DNA of 34,709 nt from Chitinophaga pinensis. Its GTDB lineage: Bacteria; Bacteroidota; Bacteroidia; B-17B0; Aurantibacillaceae. Both the position numbers and the translations under genes were made by a program. The notes beneath the pieces are model-generated. The model worked only from the letters and a program-made list of their open reading frames with translations, made no database searches and was not told the origin of the DNA. The stretch is taken from positions 1-34,709 of the forward strand of contig CAMAPT010000026.1 of the NCBI GenBank assembly GCA_945860225.1, in the 5' to 3' direction. Within the stretch, counting starts at the first letter, position 1. The number at the start of each line of letters is the position of its first letter. This document shows positions 17,230 to 25,067 of the stretch, piece by piece.

Positions 17230-17353
17230 TTAGTTATTTGGAGATCCGGCTTCTATCCAACAAACAATATTGTTTTTCTGTTTCGTATTAAGGTATGTTC
17301 CTTTAGGCATACTTACATTTAAAATAGAATTCCTAATTGCGGTTGTATCTCCT
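17230..17353 (-). pseudogene. 3' remnant of a secreted cytochrome-like/heme-domain protein gene
   Basis: The minus-strand frame is open for 40 codons and ends in TAA at 17232-17230, with an in-frame stop immediately upstream and no suitable start. The end reads SMPKGTYLNTKQKNNIVCWI followed by EAGSPNN. That resembles the C-terminus of Bacteroidota c-type-cytochrome-like domains (pattern MPxG...L...I..WI..GAxNN, stop). The upstream CxxCH part is not found. It is therefore read as a decayed gene end left by a rearrangement. Similarity is from memory of the pattern only. Confidence 0.35.
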
Positions 17354-17368
17354 TAAATGTTTTGCAGG

Positions 17369-17402
17369 TACCCGAAGGGCTTTGGGTTGCGTTTTTTATT
17401 TT
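17369..17402 (+). terminator. Probable terminator of the metal-efflux operon
   Basis: ACCCGAAG and CTTTGGGT flank a tight loop and pair through ACCC/GGGT and AAG/CTT with one G-U. The T-rich GTTTTTTATTTTTT follows within a few bases. It lies about 150 bp after the adaptor stop codon, rather far for a primary terminator. Confidence 0.45.
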
Positions 17403-17543
17403 TTAGAAGCGTTGGGAATTTTTTAAAAACAATTTTCTTTTTGTTCGGCTTTACAAGTTATTGGCTTCTGTTTCTATCTCATAAAATCTGCGTTCTTCTT
17501 CTTTTTCTATTCTCACTAGATGCAAAAAGTGAGACCAACCAAT

Positions 17544-17572
17544 AGATTGCGAAAACGGTGTTTTCGCAATCT
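17544..17572. terminator. Perfect 12-bp hairpin, possible bidirectional terminator
   Basis: AGATTGCGAAAA at 17544-17555 pairs perfectly with TTTTCGCAATCT at 17561-17572 around the loop CGGTG. No T run follows on either strand, so termination is uncertain; it could be a processing site or a repeat. Confidence 0.4.
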
Positions 17573-17640
17573 TATAGGTGAGGTAAAATTTTCGAATAAG
17601 TTCATGGGATGAAATATGAAGAAACAAACATATTTTATGA

Positions 17641-17778
17641 AAATATGAAATTAATAAATTAATTGAATCTGAATTTATAAATAATCTTAACGATTTACTT
17701 AAAATCTATTATGATTGTGCATTTAAATTTTTACAAAGTGGACCTGATAATTTGACGATTAGTTACTATCACAACTAA
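17641..17778 (+). pseudogene. Possible gene fragment without start codon
   Basis: An open segment of 45 codons begins directly after a TGA and ends in TAA at 17776-17778. It contains YEINKLIESEFINNL, DLLKIYYDCAFKFLQ and SGPDNLTISYYHN, a composition like a helical protein. A nearby ATG at 17616 in another frame reads MKKQTYFMK and would join with one frameshift. No family is recognised, and chance openness cannot be excluded. Confidence 0.2.
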
Positions 17779-17970
17779 TGCAATAACGTTTAATCAATCG
17801 AGATACATTTAATGAATAAGATTTTATTCCACTACAGTTAGGAGTATAATTAGATACGGGAATAGTGTAATTTTTTCGTGAATTTTTTGTTTTATTACAA
17901 ATAATAATTTAACCACAAATAAGCTTTGTAAGGATATAATGCTATTTTTATTTTTTAAAATATTCTTTTA

Positions 17971-18657
17971 ATGAAACATCCAGAAACACATTTAAAAAGC
18001 TCTGAATTTATAACCGACATTGTTATTGGTATGAGTGATGGGTTAACCGTACCGTTTGCTTTAGCAGCCGGTCTAAGCGGTGCTGTTCAAAATAATGATA
18101 TTATTTTAACAGCTGGAATTGCTGAAATAGTAGCTGGGAGTATTGCCATGGGATTAGGTGGTTATTTAGCTGGAAGAACTGAATTAGAACATTACCAAAG
18201 TGAATTACAAAAAGAATATGATGAAGTGGAAAGAATTCCTGAAAAAGAAATTCATGAGGTAAAAGAAGTATTTGCCGAATATGGTTTAAGTGATGCGCAT
18301 CAAGAATTAATAGCTCGTGAACTAGCAAAAGATAAAGATAAATGGGTTGATTTTATGATGAAGTTTGAACTAGGTCTTGAGAAACCACATCCAAATAGAG
18401 CCACTAATAGCGCCTTAACTATTGGCACTTCCTATGTTGTTGGAGGTTTATTGCCTTTAACAGCTTATTTTTTTACTAATAAACCTATTAATGGATTGAT
18501 TTTATCTGCTATAATAACAACAATTTGTTTATTTGTATTTGGATATTTTAAAAGCAAAGTTACAGGCCAAACTCCAATTTATGGTGCTTTAAAGGTAACT
18601 TTAATAGGTTTAATCGCTGCCGGAGCTGCTTTTGCTATAGCCAAGATAATTTCATAG
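17971..18657 (+). CDS. VIT1/CCC1-family iron/manganese transporter
   Basis: This 228-residue integral membrane protein of the vacuolar iron transporter family exports or sequesters Fe2+/Mn2+. The family hallmark is at the N-terminus: ITDIVIGMSDGLTVPFALAAG (helix 1), then a second helix GIAEIVAGSIAMGLGGYLAG. A cytoplasmic, Glu-rich metal-binding helical segment follows (TELEHYQSELQKEYDEVERIPEKE, about 70-145), then three C-terminal helices (about 148-228). The length is normal. It stands 9 bp ahead of a hotdog thioesterase gene and probably shares a transcript with it. The nearby metal-efflux operon gives a shared theme of metal handling, though 750 bp separate them. Confidence 0.92.
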   Translation: MKHPETHLKSSEFITDIVIGMSDGLTVPFALAAGLSGAVQNNDIILTAGIAEIVAGSIAMGLGGYLAGRTELEHYQSELQKEYDEVERIPEKEIHEVKEVFAEYGLSDAHQELIARELAKDKDKWVDFMMKFELGLEKPHPNRATNSALTIGTSYVVGGLLPLTAYFFTNKPINGLILSAIITTICLFVFGYFKSKVTGQTPIYGALKVTLIGLIAAGAAFAIAKIIS

Positions 18658-18666
18658 TCCAACATC

Positions 18667-19095
18667 ATGAATTTAATTGAACAATATATTGCCAATAATC
18701 ATTTCGGGAAAACAATCGGAATGAATTTTGAAATTATTGAACCCGGATTAGTTCATTATTTCATCACTATAAATCAGGAACATTTAGCCACTCCTATTGC
18801 TGCTCACGGAGGTGTTATATCAGCTTTAATGGATGGTTTATTGGGAGTAACGGCATTATCGGTTACAGCAATTGACAAAAAAATAGTTTCAACTGTAGAG
18901 TTTAAAATCAATTTTTTATCCCCTGCTCTATTAGGTGATACCATTAAAGGTATAGGTAAATTAGAACAAAAAGGAAATCGATTAATTATTACTAGTGGCG
19001 ATATTATTTGTCCCTCAAGAAACAATATTATTATTGCTAAAGCAATAGGAACCTTTAATGCATACCCAGCAGAAAAATCAGGATTTAAAATATAA
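18667..19095 (+). CDS. PaaI/YbgC-like hotdog thioesterase, second copy
   Basis: This 142-residue single-hotdog protein is a likely acyl-CoA thioesterase. AAHGGVISALMDGLLGVTAL carries the HGG loop and the Asp of the hotdog helix, and VEFKINFLSPALLGDTI forms the following strands as in the PaaI family. It is only distantly similar to the PaaI-like protein encoded at 1628-2038. The ATG lies 9 bp after the VIT-family gene. A terminator starts at its stop codon. The substrate cannot be told. Confidence 0.85.
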   Translation: MNLIEQYIANNHFGKTIGMNFEIIEPGLVHYFITINQEHLATPIAAHGGVISALMDGLLGVTALSVTAIDKKIVSTVEFKINFLSPALLGDTIKGIGKLEQKGNRLIITSGDIICPSRNNIIIAKAIGTFNAYPAEKSGFKI

Positions 19096-19132
19096 CAAAA
19101 GCCTACAACCAATATTGGAAGCTTTTGTTTTT
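19095..19132 (+). terminator. Terminator between the thioesterase gene and glyS
   Basis: ACAAAAGC at 19095-19102 pairs with GCTTTTGT at 19121-19128, with an inner CCAATATTGG, and TTTTTG follows. The genes on either side converge; the A-rich 5' arm may let it work for glyS as well. Confidence 0.75.
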
Positions 19133-19145
19133 GATAATTGAAAAT

Positions 19146-20690
19146 CTATAAAGATCTCAATAAACTATTAATACTTGTTTTTTCTGTTAAGATAGCGTGT
19201 AAATCACTTATCGCTACTCTATCTTGTTTCATTGTATCACGATGACGAATAGTGACTGTTTTATCTTCTAAACTTTGATGATCAACAGTAATACAAAATG
19301 GAGTACCAATTGCATCCTGGCGACGGTAACGTTTACCTACCGTATCTTTTTCATCATAAGCTACCATAAAATCAAACTTCAAGTCTTTCATAATGCTTTC
19401 TGCTAATTCAGGTAAACCATCTTTTTTTACCAAAGGGAAAATAGCAGCTTTATATGGAGCTAATGCCGGAGGTAAATTCAATACTGTTCTTGTATCTCCA
19501 CCCTTCAATGTTTCTTCTTTTAACGAAGATGATAAAACAGCTAAAAATAAACGATCTAAACCAACAGATGTTTCTAGTACATAAGGCACATAACTCTCAT
19601 TCGTTTCTGAATCAAAATATTGTAATTTTTTTCCAGAGAATTCTTGATGTTGTTTTAAATCGAAATCAGTGCGAGAGTGGATTCCTTCTAATTCTTTAAA
19701 TCCAAATGGGAATTGATGCTCAATATCACAAGCTGCATTTGCATAATGTGCTAACTTTAAATGATCATGATAGCGATATTTTTCTGCTCCTAAGCCTAAC
19801 GCTAAATGCCAGTTTAAACGTGCTTTTTTCCAGTATTCATACCATTCCATTTCTGTTCCTGGTTTGATAAAGAACTGCATTTCCATTTGTTCGAACTCGC
19901 GCATACGGAAAATAAACTGACGAGCGACAATCTCGTTACGAAACGCTTTACCTGTTTGAGCTATCCCAAAAGGCAATTTCATACGTCCGGTTTTCTGAAC
20001 ATTAAGGTAATTTACAAAAATACCTTGTGCTGTTTCAGGACGCAAGTAAATAATATTCGTCTCATCAGTTACAGCACCAGTCGAAGTATTGAACATTAAA
20101 TTAAACTGACGAACATCTGTCCAATTTTTAGTACCGCTAATTGGACAAACTATTTCTAAATCAACTATAATTTGCTTAACTTCTTCTAAATTATTAGCAT
20201 TTAAAGCAGTTTTAAAACGTTCGTTAATCGCATCAATTTTATCTTGATATTCTTTTACACGAGCATTAGTAGATTTAAACATTTCGGCATCAAAATTCTC
20301 GAAACGTTTTGCTGCTTTTTCAACTTCTTTATTGATTTTATCTTCAATTTTTGCAACATGTTCTTCAATTAATACATCCGCGCGGTAACGTTTTTTGCTA
20401 TCTTTATTATCAATCAAAGGGTCATTAAAAGCATCCACATGCCCACTTGCTTTCCATGTAGTTGGATGCATAAATATTGCTGCATCAATTCCTACAATGT
20501 TTTCGTGCATTTGCACCATGGCTTTCCACCAATATTCACGAATATTTTTCTTTAACTCAGCCCCCATTTGCCCGTAATCGTAAACGGCACTTAATCCATC
20601 ATAAATTTCACTACTTTGAAAAATGAAACCATATTCTTTACAATGACCAATAATAGTTTTAAAAAAATCTTCAGGTTTAATATTTGACAT
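19146..20690 (-). CDS. glyS: Glycine--tRNA ligase, dimeric (alpha2) type
   Basis: This class II synthetase charges tRNA-Gly. It is the single-chain, eukaryote/archaea-like type rather than the alpha2beta2 bacterial type. The 514 residues start MSNIKPEDFFKTIIGHCKEY. The catalytic core shows FQSSEIYDGLSAVYDYGQMG, HPTTWKASGHVDAFNDPL, the motif 2 region (GIAQTGKAFRNEIVARQFIF, then RMREFEQMEM) and motif 3 (ETSVGLDRLFLAVL). The C-terminal anticodon-binding domain begins near LPPALAPYKAAIFPLV. A TAnnTTTG element sits upstream at 20726-20719, giving it its own promoter separate from panC, which is 51 bp upstream on the same strand. Confidence 0.97.
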   Translation of the reverse strand: MSNIKPEDFFKTIIGHCKEYGFIFQSSEIYDGLSAVYDYGQMGAELKKNIREYWWKAMVQMHENIVGIDAAIFMHPTTWKASGHVDAFNDPLIDNKDSKKRYRADVLIEEHVAKIEDKINKEVEKAAKRFENFDAEMFKSTNARVKEYQDKIDAINERFKTALNANNLEEVKQIIVDLEIVCPISGTKNWTDVRQFNLMFNTSTGAVTDETNIIYLRPETAQGIFVNYLNVQKTGRMKLPFGIAQTGKAFRNEIVARQFIFRMREFEQMEMQFFIKPGTEMEWYEYWKKARLNWHLALGLGAEKYRYHDHLKLAHYANAACDIEHQFPFGFKELEGIHSRTDFDLKQHQEFSGKKLQYFDSETNESYVPYVLETSVGLDRLFLAVLSSSLKEETLKGGDTRTVLNLPPALAPYKAAIFPLVKKDGLPELAESIMKDLKFDFMVAYDEKDTVGKRYRRQDAIGTPFCITVDHQSLEDKTVTIRHRDTMKQDRVAISDLHAILTEKTSINSLLRSL

Positions 20691-20718
20691 GTTTTTTAAA
20701 TTAAAAAGATTAAGGAAC

Positions 20719-20726
20719 CAAATTTA
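20719..20726 (-). promoter_or_regulatory. -7 element (TAAATTTG) upstream of glyS
   Basis: The minus strand reads TAAATTTG, matching the Bacteroidota TAnnTTTG consensus, 28 bp before the glyS ATG. A well-spaced TTTG -33 element is not evident. Confidence 0.4.
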
Positions 20727-20741
20727 GTATTTTAAGAATAA

Positions 20742-21584
20742 TTATTTAACGAGCAAATTATCAATTAATCGAATGTTACCAACAAATAATGCGATTAATG
20801 CTACAGACTGCTTGTTTTCTGATAAAATAGTAATAGGCTCTAACGTATCTACATCACAAATTTCATAATAATCTAATTTCATAATAGGAAATTGAGAAAC
20901 AAAATTTTGTATAAATAATTTAGCATTTTCAATACTTTGTTTTTTCGCTATGAGATTGGCTTCTTGCATCATTTTGGGGATGTGCGAAGCTAACTTTCTT
21001 TCATCTAACGACAAACGAACATTTCTCGAACTCATTGCCAAACCATCTTCTTCTCTTAATATTGGGCAGGATATTATTTCAACAGGTATATGCGATTGTT
21101 TTACCATCTGTTTCACAATCATCACCTGCTGAAAATCTTTAATGCCAAAATAGGCCTTATGTGGTTTTATACCTTCTAATAAAATACTCACTACTTGTCC
21201 AACCCCATTAAAATGACCTGGACGATGAGCTCCTTCTAATACCAAACCTATATAGCCAAAATCAAATGTCTTTTCATCTAGATTTGGATACACATCGTCT
21301 ACATCTGGCATGTATAAATAATCACATTTCGAATCAATTAATAATTTTATATCAGAATCTGGAGTTCTAGGATAATGTGTTAAATCGGATGAATTATTAA
21401 ATTGTGTAGGATTAACAAATATAGAACATACCGTGATATCATTATCTTTTTTTGAAGCCTCAATTAATGAAATGTGACCTTGATGAAGTGCGCCCATTGT
21501 AGGCACAAAACCAATTGTTTTACCTTTATTTTTTTCAATAGAAATGAAATGTTCAATTTCTTTTATTTTGTATAAAATATGCAT
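20742..21584 (-). CDS. panC: Pantoate--beta-alanine ligase
   Basis: This cytoplasmic enzyme joins pantoate and beta-alanine using ATP to make pantothenate, the coenzyme A precursor. The 280 residues are full length. The nucleotide-binding segment GFVPTMGALHQGHISLI holds the HxGH signature (H34, H37). Other family motifs are SIFVNPTQFN, HRPGHFNGVGQVV, YFGIKDFQQ and AMSSRNVRLS (the KMSKS equivalent). The gene is divergent from the glycogen-synthase-like gene, an arrangement often seen in Bacteroidota. A TAGCTTTG -7 element lies on the minus strand at 21623-21616. Confidence 0.97.
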   Translation of the reverse strand: MHILYKIKEIEHFISIEKNKGKTIGFVPTMGALHQGHISLIEASKKDNDITVCSIFVNPTQFNNSSDLTHYPRTPDSDIKLLIDSKCDYLYMPDVDDVYPNLDEKTFDFGYIGLVLEGAHRPGHFNGVGQVVSILLEGIKPHKAYFGIKDFQQVMIVKQMVKQSHIPVEIISCPILREEDGLAMSSRNVRLSLDERKLASHIPKMMQEANLIAKKQSIENAKLFIQNFVSQFPIMKLDYYEICDVDTLEPITILSENKQSVALIALFVGNIRLIDNLLVK

Positions 21585-21615
21585 AAGGTATTTTTTAGTA
21601 TACTTATCGAAAACC

Positions 21616-21623
21616 CAAAGCTA
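21616..21623 (-). promoter_or_regulatory. -7 element (TAGCTTTG) of panC
   Basis: The minus strand reads TAGCTTTG, a full match to TAnnTTTG, 31 bp ahead of the panC ATG. It lies within the 112-bp divergent spacer. Confidence 0.4.
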
Positions 21624-21631
21624 AATAATAC

Positions 21632-21663
21632 TTTGATATATGGTTTTTTTTTTATTACTTTTG
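21632..21663 (+). promoter_or_regulatory. Bacteroidota-type promoter of the glycogen-synthase-like gene
   Basis: TTTG at 21632-21635 and TACTTTTG at 21656-21663 are 20 bp apart, close to the TTTG/TAnnTTTG consensus. Transcription would start near 21668, leaving a leader of about 30 nt before ATG 21697. Confidence 0.65.
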
Positions 21664-21696
21664 TAGGGTCTTTAAATACACACCTAAAACTATCCT

Positions 21697-22527
21697 ATGA
21701 GAAAAGCCAGAGTTCTTTTTGTTTCGCAAGAAATTACCCCTTACTTAGATGAAACTCATATCGGAAAAATAGCCAGAAGGTTACCTCAGTCAATTCAGGA
21801 AAGAGGAAAAGAAATTAGAACTTTTATGCCGAAGTATGGTAATATAAACGAAAGACGTCACCAACTTCATGAAGTGATTCGTTTATCGGGTATGAATATT
21901 GTAATTAATAATGCCGACCATCCCTTAATCATTAAAGTAGCATCTATACCTACTGCCCGCATGCAAGTGTATTTTATCGATAACGATGATTATTTTCAAA
22001 GAAAAGCCATTCTTACAGATAAAGCTACTGGAAAATATTTTGATGATAACGATGAGCGTTTAGTGTTTTTTAACCGAGGTGTTATTGAAACTGTGAAAAA
22101 ACTAGGTTGGGCTCCTGACCTTATACATTGTCATGGTTGGTTTACAGGTTTAATGCCTTTGTACATTAAAAAAGGGTTTTCTGAAGATCCACTTTTTTCA
22201 GATACTAAAATGGTGGTTACCATATATGATGAAGAATACACGAAATCTATGAATAAAAAAATTGTAGATAAGGCAATTATTGAAGGTGTAACCAAAAAAG
22301 ATCTTAAACAAGTTGAAGATGCTTCATATATTAATTTAATGAAATTAGCTATTGATTATGCTGATGGCATTTCTTTTGGTAGCGAAAAAATAAACCCTGA
22401 AGTTGAAAAATATGCTATAAAATCTGGAAAACCTCTTTTAGAATTTAAAGGTGAGGCAGAATATGCTGATGCCTATAACGAATTTTACGATTTAGTTTTA
22501 GAAGATTCAAATGTATTAGCAGATTAG
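21697..22527 (+). CDS. Glycogen-synthase-like protein, N-terminal (GT5) domain only
   Basis: This 276-residue protein matches only the N-terminal Rossmann domain of glycogen/starch synthase (MRKARVLFVSQEITPYL, IRTFMPKYGNINER, GWAPDLIHCHGWFTGLMPLY). The C-terminal GT-B half, which carries the nucleotide-sugar site, is absent. The ADP-glucose-binding K-x-G-G-L motif, expected after residue 16, is replaced by ETHIGKI. It is therefore unlikely to make glycogen. Similar short proteins lie between panC and DUF4270 genes in many Bacteroidota, so the shortened form is a stable family rather than a fresh truncation (from memory). Function is unknown; a sugar-binding or structural role is a guess. A strong terminator follows. 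Confidence 0.8.
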   Translation: MRKARVLFVSQEITPYLDETHIGKIARRLPQSIQERGKEIRTFMPKYGNINERRHQLHEVIRLSGMNIVINNADHPLIIKVASIPTARMQVYFIDNDDYFQRKAILTDKATGKYFDDNDERLVFFNRGVIETVKKLGWAPDLIHCHGWFTGLMPLYIKKGFSEDPLFSDTKMVVTIYDEEYTKSMNKKIVDKAIIEGVTKKDLKQVEDASYINLMKLAIDYADGISFGSEKINPEVEKYAIKSGKPLLEFKGEAEYADAYNEFYDLVLEDSNVLAD

Positions 22528-22552
22528 TATTTTTTATTGATTTAACTATTTT

Positions 22553-22586
22553 AAACGCATAATTTTGATTAATTATGCGTTTTTTA
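22553..22586 (+). terminator. Strong terminator between the glycogen-synthase-like gene and the DUF4270 gene
   Basis: AAACGCATAATT at 22553-22564 pairs perfectly with AATTATGCGTTT at 22571-22582 around a 6-nt loop, and the T run continues to 22586. It ends only 11 bp ahead of the DUF4270 ATG, so it could act as terminator, attenuator, or leader hairpin for that gene. Confidence 0.85.
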
Positions 22587-22597
22587 ATTACTTTTTT

Positions 22598-23962
22598 ATG
22601 ATTAAACTTCGTTTAGGAATTCTTTTCCTTTGTTTAACAGTTATTTTCTCTTGCAAAAAGAAAGATGACGATAGTGTGTTAGGACTTGATGTTCAACCCG
22701 AAGAAGATTTAGTTGGAGTACAAACAACAGATACTGTATCCTTAAGAATGTTTACCCAAAAAGTAGATTCTGTTAAATCATACAACGATCAATACAAATT
22801 TTTAGGCTCTAATTTAGATCCTATATTTGGTCGAAATGATGCAAGTATTTACACAAATTTTTCGATAGCAAATAATTTAACAAACCTAACTTTTGGTTCA
22901 AATCCAATTTTAGATTCTGCTGAAATCGTTATTAGATTTTTAGGTCAATCCATTGGAGATACAACAACTGCTTTAAACTACGATGTTTATTTGTTAGACG
23001 AAAAATTAATTAATGGAACAAGTTACTACAGCTCTAACCAAGTAGTTACGGGAACTAAAGTGAGCAGTATTACAGGAAAAATTAAAACACGAGGAAGTAA
23101 TTTATGTTTAGTATTTCCTTTAGATGCTAATTTTGCAAACGAAATACTTAAAACCAATGCCAATTTAGTTAATAACACCTCTTTCCAAAACGCCTACAAA
23201 GGTTTTTATATTACAACAAAGGCGTCTCCACTAACTTCACCTGGCAATGGTGCAATTAGAAGATTTGATTTAGATGATAATATTTCCGGTGTCAATTTAT
23301 ACTATCACGATGGAAACAGTTTAGCCGTAGCAACTCAAACAGCTCAATTTACGTTTAGAGGCATTGATGCCGTTCGTTTCAACCAGATTAAACATGACTA
23401 TAATTCGGCAGAATTTAATTTAAAGGAACAACTAACAAGCACCGAAGAAGTTGCCATTTCTAACGGTAATTCAAATATTTATGTTAATTCTTTTGGAGGA
23501 ACAAGAGCAAAAATATATTTACCTCATTTAAAAAACTTTTCAGATTCTCAACTTGTATCTATTAGTAGAGCTGAATTAATCGTTAAAATTGATGAAACAA
23601 AAAGTCCTTATAATCCTAATTATGGTTATCCTTCTAGTTTAGCGCTCATAGCGTCAAATGCCGACGGTACTACTGAAGAATTAGTATACGATCAATTAGA
23701 AACCACTGATTTTGTAAAATATGGGGGTAATTATGATGCTACAAATAAACAATACGTATTTAATATAGCTAGACACGTTCAAAAAATTATTGCTAGAAAT
23801 ATCTCAAATTATGGGTTTTATTTAGTGAATGCAATTCCTAACAAATCTTATGTCATTAGACGAGATAACCAATATTCGAGAGTGGTTTTGGGAGGAAAAA
23901 ATAATGTTTCGTGCAAAGCCATCTTTAAAATTACTTATGTAAAATACCCACAAGAAAAATAA
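22598..23962 (+). CDS. DUF4270 lipoprotein
   Basis: This 454-residue lipoprotein is of the Bacteroidota-specific DUF4270 family. The ATG at 22598 gives MIKLRLGILFLCLTVIFSC, a signal peptide with lipobox IFSC and the lipidated Cys at residue 19. A frame start at 22565 (TTG) lies inside the terminator loop and is rejected. Typical features follow: LGLDVQPEEDLVGVQTTDT, then FLGSNLDPIFGRNDASIYTNF, and repeated beta-strand segments in the rest of the chain. The following KKKDDD after the lipid Cys suggests possible surface export, as acidic/charged residues there can do in this phylum. The function of the family is unknown. Its position after the glycogen-synthase-like gene is conserved from memory. 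Confidence 0.9.
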   Translation: MIKLRLGILFLCLTVIFSCKKKDDDSVLGLDVQPEEDLVGVQTTDTVSLRMFTQKVDSVKSYNDQYKFLGSNLDPIFGRNDASIYTNFSIANNLTNLTFGSNPILDSAEIVIRFLGQSIGDTTTALNYDVYLLDEKLINGTSYYSSNQVVTGTKVSSITGKIKTRGSNLCLVFPLDANFANEILKTNANLVNNTSFQNAYKGFYITTKASPLTSPGNGAIRRFDLDDNISGVNLYYHDGNSLAVATQTAQFTFRGIDAVRFNQIKHDYNSAEFNLKEQLTSTEEVAISNGNSNIYVNSFGGTRAKIYLPHLKNFSDSQLVSISRAELIVKIDETKSPYNPNYGYPSSLALIASNADGTTEELVYDQLETTDFVKYGGNYDATNKQYVFNIARHVQKIIARNISNYGFYLVNAIPNKSYVIRRDNQYSRVVLGGKNNVSCKAIFKITYVKYPQEK

Positions 23963-24071
23963 ATTTAATTCCATTGGTCTCTATTGTGACATTTATAATT
24001 TTCTTAAATAATTGGTTGCATTTCAATAAAAAATATTTACTTGATATCAAATAACATTTATATTAATAACT

Positions 24072-24617
24072 ATGAATAAGCCAGAAGATTTTAATTCTGA
24101 TGAATTACCTGATGAACTTAAAGGAGATATTTTACCTGAAATAAATCCTGAAAAATTATTTGATGAAAATGAATACTCAACTATTTTAATAGGAAAAGAA
24201 GGGATTTCAAAAAAAGATGCTAATAATTCAGAATTGTTAACCATCTTAATTAGTAAAAAATCGACTAGAGAAGATAAAGATGAAGCTCTGAGGGAGTTGA
24301 AGGATAACAATTCACAAGCATTCCTTATTAATGCCATTACAAATACCAAAAATGTCGAACAAAAAACCTCTTTAATAGCTTCTTGCTGGGAAACAGGACT
24401 TGATTTCAGTAATTACTTTACATTTTTCATAGATTTAATTTGTGATAAAGAATTTCTTATAGCGTTTGAATCATTTACAGTTATACAAGAAATGAATGCT
24501 GTAATTAATCCAGATTTACTTAATTCATCTTTAAACAAACTTAAAGAATGCGTTCATAAAAACGCCATTGTTAATGAAGCAATTCAATATATCGAAACTA
24601 TTCTAAATTCAAAATAA
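24072..24617 (+). CDS. Acidic, helical cytoplasmic protein, function unknown
   Basis: This 181-residue protein has no signal peptide or membrane helix. The N-terminal 45 residues are acidic and probably disordered (MNKPEDFNSDELPDELKGD). The rest is helical, with segments such as STREDKDEALRELKDNNSQ, FLINAITNTKN and KTSLIASCWETGLDF that look like HEAT/ARM-type repeats. This is structural impression only. No named family is recognised. It begins 109 bp after the DUF4270 gene and is followed after 3 bp by a small secreted protein gene, so the two probably form an operon. Confidence 0.7.
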   Translation: MNKPEDFNSDELPDELKGDILPEINPEKLFDENEYSTILIGKEGISKKDANNSELLTILISKKSTREDKDEALRELKDNNSQAFLINAITNTKNVEQKTSLIASCWETGLDFSNYFTFFIDLICDKEFLIAFESFTVIQEMNAVINPDLLNSSLNKLKECVHKNAIVNEAIQYIETILNSK

Positions 24618-24620
24618 TTC

Positions 24621-25052
24621 TTGAAACTAGCATTTATCAAAATAATTTTTATTGTCTGCATTCTTGCAAAAACTATCGTTTCTTATTCTCAAAATTCACC
24701 AGAAATAACAACAATTAAAATTAAAAAAGAAAGAATCTATGTTAAAGCTGCTTTTGATGAATCAAACTATAAGATTGTAGCGTTGGATAAATTTGGAAAT
24801 CCTCATGAGAATGCCATCACATCTTTTTCAATTTTTTATAAAGAGGGGAAAAAATCTTACGAAGCAACAGTTGACGGAAATGTATTCCCTAAAAAAACAA
24901 TTGATTTTTTGACTAAAAAAAAGAAATCAGCTACTAAGGTTTGTCTAACTAAATTAAAGGCAGCTGATGAAAATAATCATGTAGAAGAATTACCCGATTT
25001 ATGTGATATAGTTATATTTCCTGATTGCAAAAAAATCAACAAAATTAAATGA
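24621..25052 (+). CDS. Small secreted protein, function unknown (TTG start)
   Basis: The protein has 143 residues. The only start that keeps the signal peptide (KLAFIKIIFIVCILAKTIVS, cut near SYSQ) is a TTG at 24621, 3 bp after the previous stop, which suggests translational coupling. The mature part is a single small beta-rich domain (TTIKIKKERIYVKAAFDESN, YKIVALDKFGNPHENAI, SFSIFYKEGKKSYEA) with four Cys in all, one of them in the signal peptide. The domain vaguely recalls the C-terminal domain of GldM, but I would not assign it. It ends 15 bp from the convergent ABC transporter gene. Confidence 0.65.
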   Translation: MKLAFIKIIFIVCILAKTIVSYSQNSPEITTIKIKKERIYVKAAFDESNYKIVALDKFGNPHENAITSFSIFYKEGKKSYEATVDGNVFPKKTIDFLTKKKKSATKVCLTKLKAADENNHVEELPDLCDIVIFPDCKKINKIK

Positions 25053-25067
25053 TATAAGACACTAATC

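Larger units (their letters stand above)
17218..17970. other. Long intergenic stretch (about 750 bp) with terminator, hairpin and gene remnants
   Basis: No intact gene is found. It contains a 3' coding remnant on minus (17230-17353), a probable terminator for the metal-efflux genes (17369-17402), a perfect 12-bp hairpin (17544-17572) and a 46-codon open fragment without start (17641-17778). The final 190 bp are plain A/T-rich sequence before the VIT-family gene. A low-complexity frame at 17357-17545 is judged not coding. Confidence 0.6.

Noticed and set aside
17357-17545. 62-codon plus-strand frame after the efflux operon
   Set aside because: Its Phe/Leu-rich low-complexity product overlaps a terminator-like sequence and shows no coding character.
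19393-20577. Plus-strand frames opposite glyS
   Set aside because: They overlap a complete, motif-rich glycyl-tRNA synthetase gene.
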